A stretch of 64,000 bases of DNA from Granulosicoccus sp036478595 (GTDB lineage Bacteria > Pseudomonadota > Gammaproteobacteria > Granulosicoccales > Granulosicoccaceae): positions 5,814 through 69,813 of the forward strand of contig JAZGEF010000033.1 in the NCBI GenBank assembly GCA_036478595.1, given 5' to 3'. Positions 1 to 8,038 of this stretch are shown here, piece by piece. The translations under genes were made by a program, and so were the position numbers. Position 1 is the first letter of the stretch; every line of letters starts with the position of its first letter. The notes below the pieces were generated by a model. That model had not been told where the DNA came from and searched no databases. It saw nothing but the letters and a program-made list of their open reading frames with translations.

Positions 1-66
1 CACCTTGCCCGCATCAGTTCCGGGGCCTGTTAGAGTGAGCGTGTCGTTTAACTTCTGGCTAATCAT
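1..66 (-). CDS. Rieske-type aromatic ring-hydroxylating oxygenase, N-terminal fragment (cut by window edge)
   Basis: Only 22 codons are inside the window, read leftwards from an ATG at 66. The visible peptide begins MISQKLNDTLTLTGPG and continues with TDAGKV. The LTxTGPGT pattern close to the N-terminus is what I know from phthalate 4,5-dioxygenase-type Rieske oxygenase alpha subunits, where it is followed by a Leu-Arg-Arg-Tyr-Trp stretch. That following part lies outside the window, so the Rieske motif itself cannot be seen. No strong ribosome binding site is visible. The call rests on a short motif and is tentative. Confidence 0.5.
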   Translation of the reverse strand, partial: MISQKLNDTLTLTGPGTDAGKV

Positions 67-140
67 CTGTTAAAGCCTATTTTAAAAATATCGGCTTAAT
101 CAGATCAGTTATTGAACGACTATGCAATCCATAATTGCTT

Positions 141-179
141 AGCCGCTTAACCACATTGGCCAATAGCGGTTAAGCGGCT
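141..179. terminator. Inverted repeat after the HDOD gene, possible terminator
   Basis: A perfect 12-bp inverted repeat (agccgcttaacc at 141-152 and ggttaagcggct at 168-179) encloses a 15-nt loop that itself holds attggccaat. The stop codon of the HDOD gene lies in the right arm. There is no T-run on either side, so it may be a Rho-independent stop of low efficiency, a processing site, or a protein-binding dyad. Confidence 0.45.
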
Positions 180-1015
180 TGAGCGCTCGGCCCAGCCAGG
201 TCTTCTAAAAGAATACGCAATTCAGCTATGTCGATATCAGATAAGCCCAGCGCAGTTGTTTCGGGAAGCGTTTCAAGCGTGATGGTTGAATCAGGAAAAT
301 CGCTAATCCCTTCCAATGCAGTGGCTTTATCGGCCAACCTAACGATCATCATATTGACATTGCTTTCGTCGAGCTCTTCATCTGCTTGGTGCAGAATCAG
401 CTGAGCGAAAGACTGCGGTAGCTTCCAACGTTCTATTAACTCCGCGCCGTGAGGACAATACAGTTGCTGGATTGTCATATCGACAAGCTCATTGGTAAGC
501 GGTATAGCGTGCTCTTTATGTAGCTCCTCAATGATTCTAAACAGTGATAGTTTGCCCACATCGTGTAATAAGCCTGCAACAAACGCCTCATCAGCAAGTT
601 GTGTGTAGCCTGCTTGACTAGCAATCCATCGAGATGCCATTGATACCGCCGAACTATGCAACCAGAGATTAACCATCCTGCCTTTAAAGGGGCCCTTAGA
701 TGCACTGTACATTCGTTTTTGACTAACCGACATAACAATCGAGGCAAGTTGCTTAACACCAAGACGAACCGCAGCAGCTCTCAGGTCTTTCACTTCGGCT
801 AACCCAGAAAAGAATGTGGAATTCGACATTCGAAGCACCTCAGTGACCAGCACCGGATCGGCTTCTAGTATCTTGCATATGCCGTCGGCATTGAGTTCGT
901 TCGCACGAGCTTCGCGATGTATTTTTACCGCGATGTTATCGAAAACTGGTAACTCGATTTTACCTTCGTCCAACGCTTGTTTGATTAGTTCTAATAATGA
1001 TTGATCGGAGGTCAT
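170..1015 (-). CDS. HDOD domain signalling protein
   Basis: A 281-residue protein that is almost entirely one HDOD domain. HDOD domains are relatives of HD phosphohydrolases used as non-enzymatic or poorly understood signalling modules, often in c-di-GMP and motility circuits. The HD pair is still present (HDVGK at about residues 151-155), and the usual helical N-terminal part (residues 20-100) precedes it. No signal peptide or membrane segment is visible, so it should be cytosolic. Its ATG overlaps the stop codon of the upstream PilB/GspE-like ATPase gene by 4 bp (ATGA), which indicates translational coupling and a shared role with that ATPase. Substrate, if any, is unknown. Confidence 0.85.
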   Translation of the reverse strand: MTSDQSLLELIKQALDEGKIELPVFDNIAVKIHREARANELNADGICKILEADPVLVTEVLRMSNSTFFSGLAEVKDLRAAAVRLGVKQLASIVMSVSQKRMYSASKGPFKGRMVNLWLHSSAVSMASRWIASQAGYTQLADEAFVAGLLHDVGKLSLFRIIEELHKEHAIPLTNELVDMTIQQLYCPHGAELIERWKLPQSFAQLILHQADEELDESNVNMMIVRLADKATALEGISDFPDSTITLETLPETTALGLSDIDIAELRILLEDLAGPSAQAA

Positions 1016-2934
1016 GCGTTTTTCCCGTTAAGACGCCTAATTTCTGCGAGAGATCGCGGCTTGCTGAGCCGTGGAAGGGTTCTTCGTACTTCTCGTAATG
1101 TGGTTTCTCCGCAGGCAGCCTTCGCCAGCCCATCTTCAAGCAACGTAACCATTCCGGAATATTCCAAGCTTATTTTACGTATTTGTGCTGAGGTTTTTCG
1201 TTGCAATATCGCCTCTCTAACCGGCTCGGTGAGTAACAGTGCTTCGAACACTGCAACGCGGCCTCTGTAGCCAGTGAAGTGACATTTATCGCAACCCTCT
1301 CCCTCTTTAAAGCGGCTCATATCAGCTGACACTTTGTCCCAAGCAAGCAGCTGTAAGTCTTGAGCATCAGCTTCCACGTCTTTGCTACAGTTTGTACAAA
1401 CTCGTCGAATCAATCGTTGCGCCACAACACACACAACAGTTGATGAGATTAGAAATGCTTCGATGTTCATGTTCAATAAACGCAAAAGGCCACCAATACT
1501 GTCCTCCGTATGGAAGGTCGTCAGTACTTTGTGCCCAGTAAGCGCTGCCTGAATAGCACTCTCGGCAGATGTTTCATCACGTATTTCTCCAAGCACAATA
1601 ATATCGGGATCCTGCCGAACAATTGCCCGAAGTGAACCCTCAAAGGTTCTACCTAACTTGTGATTGACTGAGCACTGAGATACACCGTCCACCTGATATT
1701 CAACAGGGTCTTCAGCTGTGATGATGCTGGTAGAATCGTTGTTCAAGTGCTGGATACAACTATACAAAGTGGAGGTTTTACCTGAGCCCGTTGGGCCAGT
1801 GATAATAATGACACCACTCGGTGCTTCCAGGGCATGGTGCTTGAATCGATCCAGCATATTTGGCGCCATACCAATCTCTGGCAGCTCAAGTATTTTGTCG
1901 TTCTGATTTAGTATGCGTATTACGATGCATTCTCCATGCACAGTGACGTAAAATGACACCCTTAAATCGCTCATGCTTCCGCTAAACGGATCTTCGAATT
2001 CAATACGGCCATCCTGATGACGTCGGCGCTCCGAAATATCAGCCTCTGCCATTATTTTTGCGCGCGACACAATGGCATCCAATTCGCCGTGTCCAAATTC
2101 TGAATGTTCTCTTAGAATGCCATCGATGCGAAATCGTACTCTGACGTGGTCGCGCAATGGCTCTATGTGAATATCACTAGCACCCTCACGTATCGCTTCA
2201 GAGAGAATGACATTTATTTTTCCAGAGGCAGTACTCGTGTCACTACCTTTTGTTTCGTCTTCGTTTTTCGATTTGCGTTGGCGTTCAAGAGCGCTCAATG
2301 CGCGTTGCAACGCTGAGAACGAGATCATCAAAGGCTCTATTGGCGCGCCTAGTGCCCGCGCCGCTTCAGTTCTAGCTTCTTGATCGTTGGGATCGGTAAG
2401 GGCCACAACCACATTTTTCCCGTTGCGTCTTATCGGGAGAAAATTGAATCGCTTTGCAAGCTTTGTTGCTACCATGCTAAGTAATTCATCTTCACACTGA
2501 CCAATTTCTGTTTCTTCTGATAGGTAACCCAGTTGGCTAGCGAGTACGCGAGTCAAATCGACGGGTTTAATCATTCGACGACTAAGCAGTATTTCACCCA
2601 ACTTAATCGGCTCTTCTTCTTTTGCTTGAGCCAGCAGAGCCTGACGCAATTGAGACGCGTTTATGTACCCCAGTTCGACCAGTAATTCGCCTATCCTGAT
2701 TTCAGGCTGCCAGCGTCTGATAATGCTGAGCATCGACTTTTCGTCAGTAAGCCCCATCTTTTTCAGAACACTAAACAAGGTGTTTTCGGTGTCCAGTTTG
2801 CTAAATACGCGTAAGGCGCGATCAAGCACTTTCGCATCGATTTTCTCGGCACGTAACAAGAGCTCAGCAAGCTGCACGCCGGTATTCGGTGGTTTCTGAC
2901 CAGGTGGATTATTTGGTAAGGCTTGAGCGGACAT
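1012..2934 (-). CDS. PilB/GspE-family assembly ATPase with MshEN domain
   Basis: A 640-residue hexameric secretion/pilus ATPase. Residues 80-134 hold two consecutive 24-residue motifs (RIGELL..G......QL..AL..Q, then KLGEIL..........L...LASQLG) that match the MshEN c-di-GMP-binding module. The catalytic core follows: Walker A GPTGSGKT at 380-387, Walker B around IIVLGEIRD at 445-453, His box near 475, and the tetracysteine zinc site (CTNC at 513, CDKC at 548). No pilin, PilC or secretin gene lies beside it, so whether it drives type IV pili, MSHA pili or type II secretion cannot be told. The C-terminal 80 residues extend past the usual end and are basic. It heads a two-gene unit with the HDOD gene. 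Confidence 0.85.
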   Translation of the reverse strand: MSAQALPNNPPGQKPPNTGVQLAELLLRAEKIDAKVLDRALRVFSKLDTENTLFSVLKKMGLTDEKSMLSIIRRWQPEIRIGELLVELGYINASQLRQALLAQAKEEEPIKLGEILLSRRMIKPVDLTRVLASQLGYLSEETEIGQCEDELLSMVATKLAKRFNFLPIRRNGKNVVVALTDPNDQEARTEAARALGAPIEPLMISFSALQRALSALERQRKSKNEDETKGSDTSTASGKINVILSEAIREGASDIHIEPLRDHVRVRFRIDGILREHSEFGHGELDAIVSRAKIMAEADISERRRHQDGRIEFEDPFSGSMSDLRVSFYVTVHGECIVIRILNQNDKILELPEIGMAPNMLDRFKHHALEAPSGVIIITGPTGSGKTSTLYSCIQHLNNDSTSIITAEDPVEYQVDGVSQCSVNHKLGRTFEGSLRAIVRQDPDIIVLGEIRDETSAESAIQAALTGHKVLTTFHTEDSIGGLLRLLNMNIEAFLISSTVVCVVAQRLIRRVCTNCSKDVEADAQDLQLLAWDKVSADMSRFKEGEGCDKCHFTGYRGRVAVFEALLLTEPVREAILQRKTSAQIRKISLEYSGMVTLLEDGLAKAACGETTLREVRRTLPRLSKPRSLAEIRRLNGKNA

Positions 2935-3256
2935 GGAGTGAAACTCTTAAAACGTTATCAGCGGTAACGGATAAAATCTGCTGTTATTGAGTAACTCGCA
3001 CGTTTTAAGAGAGTCCAATGGTTACATGGATGAGTGAAAAAGGCACAACTTAAATTGAATAACAGTTAGATCCGGCGATGGATCGCGCATGCTGACTAAA
3101 GCTAACCCATATAACATTAGTATTGCCGCTTAATGGCAAAACACATGCGTTATTCGAGGCCAAGATCAGTAATGCTTCGTATTGAGCTATTGGATTAATG
3201 ACGGAGCAATCTCTGTATTGCAATGAACAATAACCCCATTTTTTGCTACGAGAAGA
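2935..3256. other. Intergenic region without a recognised gene
   Basis: Stretch between the ATPase promoter side and the end of the importer operon. I see only short dyads (gcgat-gg-atcgc near 3074-3085; ttgcc/ggcaa near 3126-3142) and no convincing coding sequence, RNA gene or strong terminator. Confidence 0.4.
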
Positions 3257-4078
3257 CTATAAACGCCAGTCCAGTAAACGTTTCTCAAAAAATCCAATGG
3301 TGGCGCTTAAAACAATGCCTATTATTGAGAGTATTGAAACGCCTACAAATAGTCGTTCGAGGTCATATAAAGATCCGGCTTCAAGAATGTATGCCCCAAT
3401 CCCGTATTCCGCTCCCAGCATTTCAGCAGCGACCAGCAGGATTATGGCAATCGCCGAACTCACACGCAAGCCAGACAGTATTCCGGGCATGGCGCCCGGC
3501 AAAACAATCTTGGTTACTATCGAATACCAAGAAAGTGAAAAACTTTGACCCATTCGAATGAGCGAGCGATCCACATTGTCGACAGCGCCATAGGTGGCCA
3601 CTACCGTGGGTGTAAACGTTCCGAATGCGATCAATGCATATTTTGATGGCTCGTCTATTCCAAACCAGATAACAAACAGAGGCAATAAAGCGATCTTAGG
3701 GATAGGAAAAATAGCCGCAACGATTGGCACTAAGCCTGCACGAACGTACGAAAACAAACCGATCATCACACCAACAACAATTCCAAAGGATGCACCTAAA
3801 GCCGCACCTATAGCCAGTCGGCTCAGTGAGGGGAGCAGATGTTTCCAAAGTAGCCCCGTACTCCACAGTTCAACGAATGTTTTAAAAACATCTGAAGGTC
3901 TGGGGAGCGTAAGGTTATTAATGAAGCCCATTCGGGTGCCTAACTCCATGAGGCCTATCAGCAGTATAAAAACGATCGCACCTATCCAAGGTTTGGATTG
4001 GGGAGAAAAACCACCACCACGAAAAACGACTTTCTTTTGCAGTTTGGATTGTTGATTGGCAGGCTGATCCCTAGACAT
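3257..4078 (-). CDS. ABC transporter permease, SsuC/TauC type
   Basis: A 273-residue inner-membrane permease with a cytosolic N-terminus of about 30 residues and six predicted hydrophobic segments (first near residues 31-48). The binding-protein-dependent transport signature with its coupling helix lies in the C-terminal half (around residues 145-175). It resembles permeases for sulfonates, taurine, nitrate or thiamine-precursor compounds, a family in which substrate cannot be read from the permease. The start overlaps the ATPase gene's end by 8 bp, and it is the last gene of the binding protein-ATPase-permease operon. Confidence 0.85.
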   Translation of the reverse strand: MSRDQPANQQSKLQKKVVFRGGGFSPQSKPWIGAIVFILLIGLMELGTRMGFINNLTLPRPSDVFKTFVELWSTGLLWKHLLPSLSRLAIGAALGASFGIVVGVMIGLFSYVRAGLVPIVAAIFPIPKIALLPLFVIWFGIDEPSKYALIAFGTFTPTVVATYGAVDNVDRSLIRMGQSFSLSWYSIVTKIVLPGAMPGILSGLRVSSAIAIILLVAAEMLGAEYGIGAYILEAGSLYDLERLFVGVSILSIIGIVLSATIGFFEKRLLDWRL

Positions 4079-4838
4079 TTAAAAGCTCCTGATCTGCAGC
4101 TTCTGCTTCGACGCGCATCAAATCCCACAGATATTTTTGTATTCTTTCAAGCCCAATGTTCCCCATTTCTCGTTCGGCGAGAGGGATAGGTATGTCAACA
4201 ATTTCTCTAATGCGGCCTGGCCTTCGCGACAGTACAACAATTGAATGACCCAGTCGAACAGCCTCACTAAGATTATGAGTGACATAAACTGACGTAAAGG
4301 GCTCGCGAGTCCAGAGATCAATTAAATCATCCATGAGTAACTCACGAGTTTGACTGTCCAGAGCTGAGAGTGGCTCATCCATTAGCATCACAGCAGGTTT
4401 AACGGCAAGCGCACGTGAAATAGCAACACGCTGCTTCATACCACCTGATAATTGTTTGGGTAGTGCTTTGCGAAAGTCGGTTAATTTTGTGCGTGCCAAG
4501 ACATCCAAGATAATTGCATCAGCGTGCTTACCTCGGATGTTGTGATCTTCCAGTACTAAGCTAATATTGCCTTCAACGCTACGCCACGGAAGTAAAGCGA
4601 AGTCCTGAAACACGTAGGTGAGCGGATTCAGGCTTTCCGGTGGTGGCTCACCAATTTGTAAAACGTCCCCCTCACTGGGTTGCTCAAGCCCACCTATTAA
4701 TCTCAATAGAGTCGACTTTCCACAACCCGAGGGGCCGATGATGCAGACGATCTTACCTGTCGGAATCTCAAGATCTAAAGCACGCAAAACCTCTACATCA
4801 CCGTAGCGGTGGCTGATGCTGTCAAGCCGCAAATCCAT
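4071..4838 (-). CDS. ABC transporter ATP-binding protein, SsuB/TauB type
   Basis: A 255-residue ATPase that powers the adjacent permease. Walker A GPSGCGKST is near residue 34, the signature LSGGMKQR near 130, and Walker B VMLMDEPLSALD near 150, followed by the H-loop histidine (VTHN). Length and order of motifs are ordinary for the nitrate/sulfonate/taurine ATPase group. It lies 12 bp after the binding-protein gene and overlaps the permease gene, so the three are surely co-transcribed. Confidence 0.9.
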   Translation of the reverse strand: MDLRLDSISHRYGDVEVLRALDLEIPTGKIVCIIGPSGCGKSTLLRLIGGLEQPSEGDVLQIGEPPPESLNPLTYVFQDFALLPWRSVEGNISLVLEDHNIRGKHADAIILDVLARTKLTDFRKALPKQLSGGMKQRVAISRALAVKPAVMLMDEPLSALDSQTRELLMDDLIDLWTREPFTSVYVTHNLSEAVRLGHSIVVLSRRPGRIREIVDIPIPLAEREMGNIGLERIQKYLWDLMRVEAEAADQELLNV

Positions 4839-4850
4839 CTTAAGTTGTGC

Positions 4851-5855
4851 TTATTTGGCTGCGTAAGAACTATCAACCAATGTATCCATAGTGATACTGT
4901 CTTTGACTAGTTTTTCGGATTGAAACCAATCTAATTGGTCTTTGACCGACGCCATGTTTAATGCTGCATCTTTACTGATACGCATTGCACCGTTGCGGAT
5001 ACTCGGTGCTGCTTTTTCGTACGGACGATCCGTGTAAACATATTTGTGCACCAGCTTCACCATCGCTTCCGCAGCTTCATCACCAGCAGTTTTGTCTACA
5101 AGTGCTGCATTAAAGTCATCCGCCCCTTTAGAGAATGCGCGTAAAAACGCTTCGGATTGTTCGCGCTGGTTCGCAGCGTTAGCAGCTGATGTGAATACTA
5201 CAGTTACTTGATAGTCAGAAATGTAGTCAGACACATCACCAACGATATGCACAGCGCCGCCTTTATTTAGTGGCTTGGCAATATGTGGAACAATGCTCCA
5301 CGAATCGATCTGACCTGTCTTTAACGCTCCGATCACTGCGCCCACTTTTTGTAGAGGTTTGAACTTGAGCGTTATGGCCTCTTTCGCGGCAATCTTTGAA
5401 CCCATGTAGTGAAAAGATGAACCCGCCTGTGTAATGCCCCAAGACTTCCCATCCAATTGAGCGGGCGATGTGATACCCGCTTGGTAGGCAGCATCAGAGA
5501 CCAAAATCTTTTGCCCATCAATACCCTTTTCTTCCATTAGAGCACCACCAATAATTTTGGCAGCACCTTTTTCCGCTAAGGAAATTAAACCACCGGATAT
5601 TGCAGTTACCGCGTAATCAACATCTTTTGAAGCAACGGCAACAGCCATCGGTTGAGCGGCTTGAAAGAATTTAAAGGTGACGTCAAGGCCTTCATCGATG
5701 AAGTAGCCTCGTTCAAATGCCACAAAGCTCGCTGCGTGGCTAGTAAAGCGCAGCGCGCCTACATTGATTGCGGTGTCTGCAGCCAACAAAGGTGTTGCAG
5801 ATGTTGCCACTAGTACCGCTGCGCTAATCAGTTGAAATGTGTTTCTTCTATTCAT
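4851..5855 (-). CDS. ABC transporter substrate-binding protein, SsuA/NMT1-like
   Basis: A 334-residue periplasmic binding protein of the NMT1/SsuA fold. I place the start at 5855, not at the longer in-frame ATG at 5888, because a good GGAGG lies about 7 nt upstream and the protein then begins with a classical signal peptide (MNRRNTFQLISAAVLVATSA, cleavage after TPLLAA). The mature part opens with INVGALRFTSHAASFVAFER, the usual beginning of this family, which binds sulfonates, taurine, nitrate/bicarbonate or pyrimidine precursors. It is the first gene of the three-gene importer operon. The ligand cannot be predicted. Confidence 0.85.
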   Translation of the reverse strand: MNRRNTFQLISAAVLVATSATPLLAADTAINVGALRFTSHAASFVAFERGYFIDEGLDVTFKFFQAAQPMAVAVASKDVDYAVTAISGGLISLAEKGAAKIIGGALMEEKGIDGQKILVSDAAYQAGITSPAQLDGKSWGITQAGSSFHYMGSKIAAKEAITLKFKPLQKVGAVIGALKTGQIDSWSIVPHIAKPLNKGGAVHIVGDVSDYISDYQVTVVFTSAANAANQREQSEAFLRAFSKGADDFNAALVDKTAGDEAAEAMVKLVHKYVYTDRPYEKAAPSIRNGAMRISKDAALNMASVKDQLDWFQSEKLVKDSITMDTLVDSSYAAK

Positions 5856-5959
5856 TTTTGTCCTCCGGGTGTAGTTTGGTTTTACCACGAAATTATGTCA
5901 TATAAATTGCTGTCGCAGCTGATAGTAACGCCGCCCGCTTTATGATGGTGGCGGTTTGA

Positions 5960-6304
5960 CTACGTCTTAGACCCCTCTGTATAGCTTGGCGTTAACGCAC
6001 TGATATCAACACCCTCAAGACAGCCAGAATTGATGCCAAATTTGTTCGGCAACTTTTTCAGCCTGTAGAAGGTGTGGATACCGCATTGTTGACAGAAATA
6101 GTGCTCAGCCCTATTCTCATTAAATTGATACTGTAGAAGGAATTCATTTCCAGAGAGTATCTCAAGATCGCTCTCATCACAGCGAAGGATTACCCCACCG
6201 CGCCGCCGACACAGTGAACAGTCACATTGAGTCGAAAAACTCAGGTCGGTTTTTACGCTAAATTCCACTCGGCCACAATGACAGCTACCTTTATAAGTTT
6301 CCAT
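5960..6304 (-). CDS. GFA-family zinc-binding protein
   Basis: A 114-residue protein of the GFA (glutathione-dependent formaldehyde-activating enzyme-like) fold. The zinc ligands are visible: CHC near residue 8-10, CDCSLC near 28-33 and CQQC near 91-94. The short length matches the many single-domain family members of unknown substrate; the name-giving reaction is doubtful for most of them. It is monocistronic, separated from the fumarase operon by about 115 bp that contain a REP-like hairpin. Confidence 0.85.
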   Translation of the reverse strand: METYKGSCHCGRVEFSVKTDLSFSTQCDCSLCRRRGGVILRCDESDLEILSGNEFLLQYQFNENRAEHYFCQQCGIHTFYRLKKLPNKFGINSGCLEGVDISALTPSYTEGSKT

Positions 6305-6373
6305 GCTTAGCCCTAGTAAGTGACGTCTACGCCTGTTTGCTAGCCATTTAATTATTATTTAAATACAGCAACA

Positions 6374-6400
6374 TGGATCCCCACTTTCGTGGGGATGACG
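6374..6400. repeat. REP-like extragenic hairpin
   Basis: A 27-bp motif with a perfect 8-bp stem (atccccac at 6377-6384, gtggggat at 6389-6396) and a tttc loop, flanked by TGG on the left and GACG on the right. Hairpins of the form TGGATCCCC..GGGGATGACG are common dispersed extragenic repeats in proteobacterial genomes. It lies between the ends of the fumarase operon and the GFA gene and could also act as transcription terminator or mRNA stabiliser for the long operon to its right. Confidence 0.6.
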
Positions 6401-6420
6401 TTATTAGTGAATTAGCAGCG

Positions 6421-7086
6421 CTAAATTAGTTCGTCAGAACGATCATCAGTCTCGCCAAAACGCTTTAGCACTGCAGGCTTAGTGCCTTCATAGGCTTTGG
6501 AGATATTCTTGGCGATCTTCGCATTCTCTCGCTCAAATAAGCAATCACCTTTTAAGTCAGAAGCTACGATAAACGGCCCCATGTTATTGCACTTAATCAC
6601 CCACATGGCTTGCGCCAGCCCAAGCTCTTCGTTCCAATGCACTGCTTCGACTTTCTCGATACCTCGCCCCAGCAAAGCGCCAGTACCGTAACCCACGGTA
6701 GATAAATAAATAGCGCCGTTAGGTACAAAGTACTCTTTATAATCCTCGGATGTCATACCGCCTTTACCGACGATGATTTTAGCCCCAGTTTTACTAAACC
6801 ATTCAGGCAGCCACTTCCTAAAGCGGAATGAAGCGGTAGCAGTAACTGCACCCATATCAAATGAACCATCTGGATTAATTCGTGCCGCAGGAGAGCAATG
6901 AAAATTCGCTGCAGACTGGCTGGGCAGATCCATAGGGATGTTGGCCTTGTCTTCCAATGCACGCATGTACACACCTTCGCGCGCGGTGTACATCAATCCA
7001 TCGAGATAGACGATGTCGCCCAGGCGCAGCTTACCTATAGCCCCAGCAGTGGGTGTTGTAGACAGCCGTATTTCACGCAGGCTCAT
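6421..7086 (-). CDS. Class I fumarase-type hydro-lyase, beta subunit
   Basis: A 221-residue beta subunit (C-terminal domain) of heterodimeric class I fumarate hydratase / L(+)-tartrate dehydratase. The start at 7086 is chosen because AGGAGGG precedes it and the protein then opens with the family's usual stretch (MSLREIRLSTTP, then a conserved Gly-Lys-Leu-Arg-Leu-Gly-Asp segment and GDIVYLDGLMYTAREGVY). The conserved GKGGM segment of the active site is near residue 105. It overlaps the alpha-subunit gene by 14 bp. The alpha/beta pair hydrates fumarate or a substituted relative (tartrate, mesaconate) with a 4Fe-4S centre held by the alpha subunit. Last gene of the six-gene operon. Confidence 0.88.
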   Translation of the reverse strand: MSLREIRLSTTPTAGAIGKLRLGDIVYLDGLMYTAREGVYMRALEDKANIPMDLPSQSAANFHCSPAARINPDGSFDMGAVTATASFRFRKWLPEWFSKTGAKIIVGKGGMTSEDYKEYFVPNGAIYLSTVGYGTGALLGRGIEKVEAVHWNEELGLAQAMWVIKCNNMGPFIVASDLKGDCLFERENAKIAKNISKAYEGTKPAVLKRFGETDDRSDELI

Positions 7087-8038
7087 GAGCACCCTCCTTT
7101 GTGGGTTCCCATTCAACGGTTTCACGCCGTTGATAGGGGGTAAACCAATCTGGGTCAGTGCGATGCTCCACTCGCCCGTCAGGAAAAATACGAGCAACAG
7201 CCCGCCTTGATGATAAACAAAATGCGTGCACCGACATCGGCATGCCACCCGTGTGACAATACCCGACTTCGATATTGCACTCGACCACCATATTCTTACC
7301 CACAAAACCCATGGCCCCCATACCAATCGAATTTCCTAGCTCTTTAAATTCATCTTCCATCTCGGCAATTTTGGGATCTGAATTACGGCTGCCCACGGTA
7401 CGTAATGTGGATGCGCGCTTACCTAATGTCATACAGGTATCTTTAGAGCCGCCTAATCCAATGCCAATAATCGCAGGTTGGCATGCCAGGCCACGTTTAC
7501 CAAAGGCCATTAAACTATCAAGATAGAACCGCTTAATGCCTTGTACACCATCAGAGGGAAACAGCATTCGGTAATCGGTGCCAAACAGTCCACCCTTATG
7601 CACAGTGATCAAATCAATCCATTCACCATCAGGCTCAAAACCATATTCAATTTCAGGTGCACCTATACCCACATTGTTGTTGTGATCAGTCCGCCATAAG
7701 GGGTGCACACGGTTTGGCCTTAACGGCACGCCGTTAGTGGCCTTGGCTGTGGCGCTTCGTAATGCTTTTTCCAAGGCAAACATGCCGCCTTCAACCGTTG
7801 CCTTATTGCCAAGTTTTACAAACCAGCGTGGCACGCCCGTGTCACCGCACATTGCGCAGCGATCTTCTTTGGCCACTTCATAATTTTCAAGCATCGCCTT
7901 AAGGACAAACGAAGGCAATTCGTTTTCCTCATCTTTGGTCGCGCGTTTTAGTCCTCCAAGGTAATCCTCGGGAATTTCGATGGCCGCCTTTTGCATTAAG
8001 TGCTCAGCGGTTTTTTGGATAAGATCGATATTAATCAT
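7073..8038 (-). CDS. Class I fumarase-type hydro-lyase, alpha subunit
   Basis: A 321-residue alpha subunit of the 4Fe-4S class I fumarase/tartrate dehydratase family. Candidate cluster cysteines are in CAMCGDTG (near residues 61-64), a central Cys in LACQPAIIGIGLGGS (near 193) and CHTGGMP (near 271). It is somewhat longer than the typical 280-300 residues because of a C-terminal tail after the SSRRAVARIFPDG segment. Its ATG overlaps the stop of the flavoprotein gene (4 bp), so hydratase and dehydrogenase are translationally coupled. Such coupling suggests consecutive reactions: oxidation of a succinate-type acid to an unsaturated acid, then hydration, or the reverse. Confidence 0.9.
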   Translation of the reverse strand: MINIDLIQKTAEHLMQKAAIEIPEDYLGGLKRATKDEENELPSFVLKAMLENYEVAKEDRCAMCGDTGVPRWFVKLGNKATVEGGMFALEKALRSATAKATNGVPLRPNRVHPLWRTDHNNNVGIGAPEIEYGFEPDGEWIDLITVHKGGLFGTDYRMLFPSDGVQGIKRFYLDSLMAFGKRGLACQPAIIGIGLGGSKDTCMTLGKRASTLRTVGSRNSDPKIAEMEDEFKELGNSIGMGAMGFVGKNMVVECNIEVGYCHTGGMPMSVHAFCLSSRRAVARIFPDGRVEHRTDPDWFTPYQRRETVEWEPTKEGAHEPA

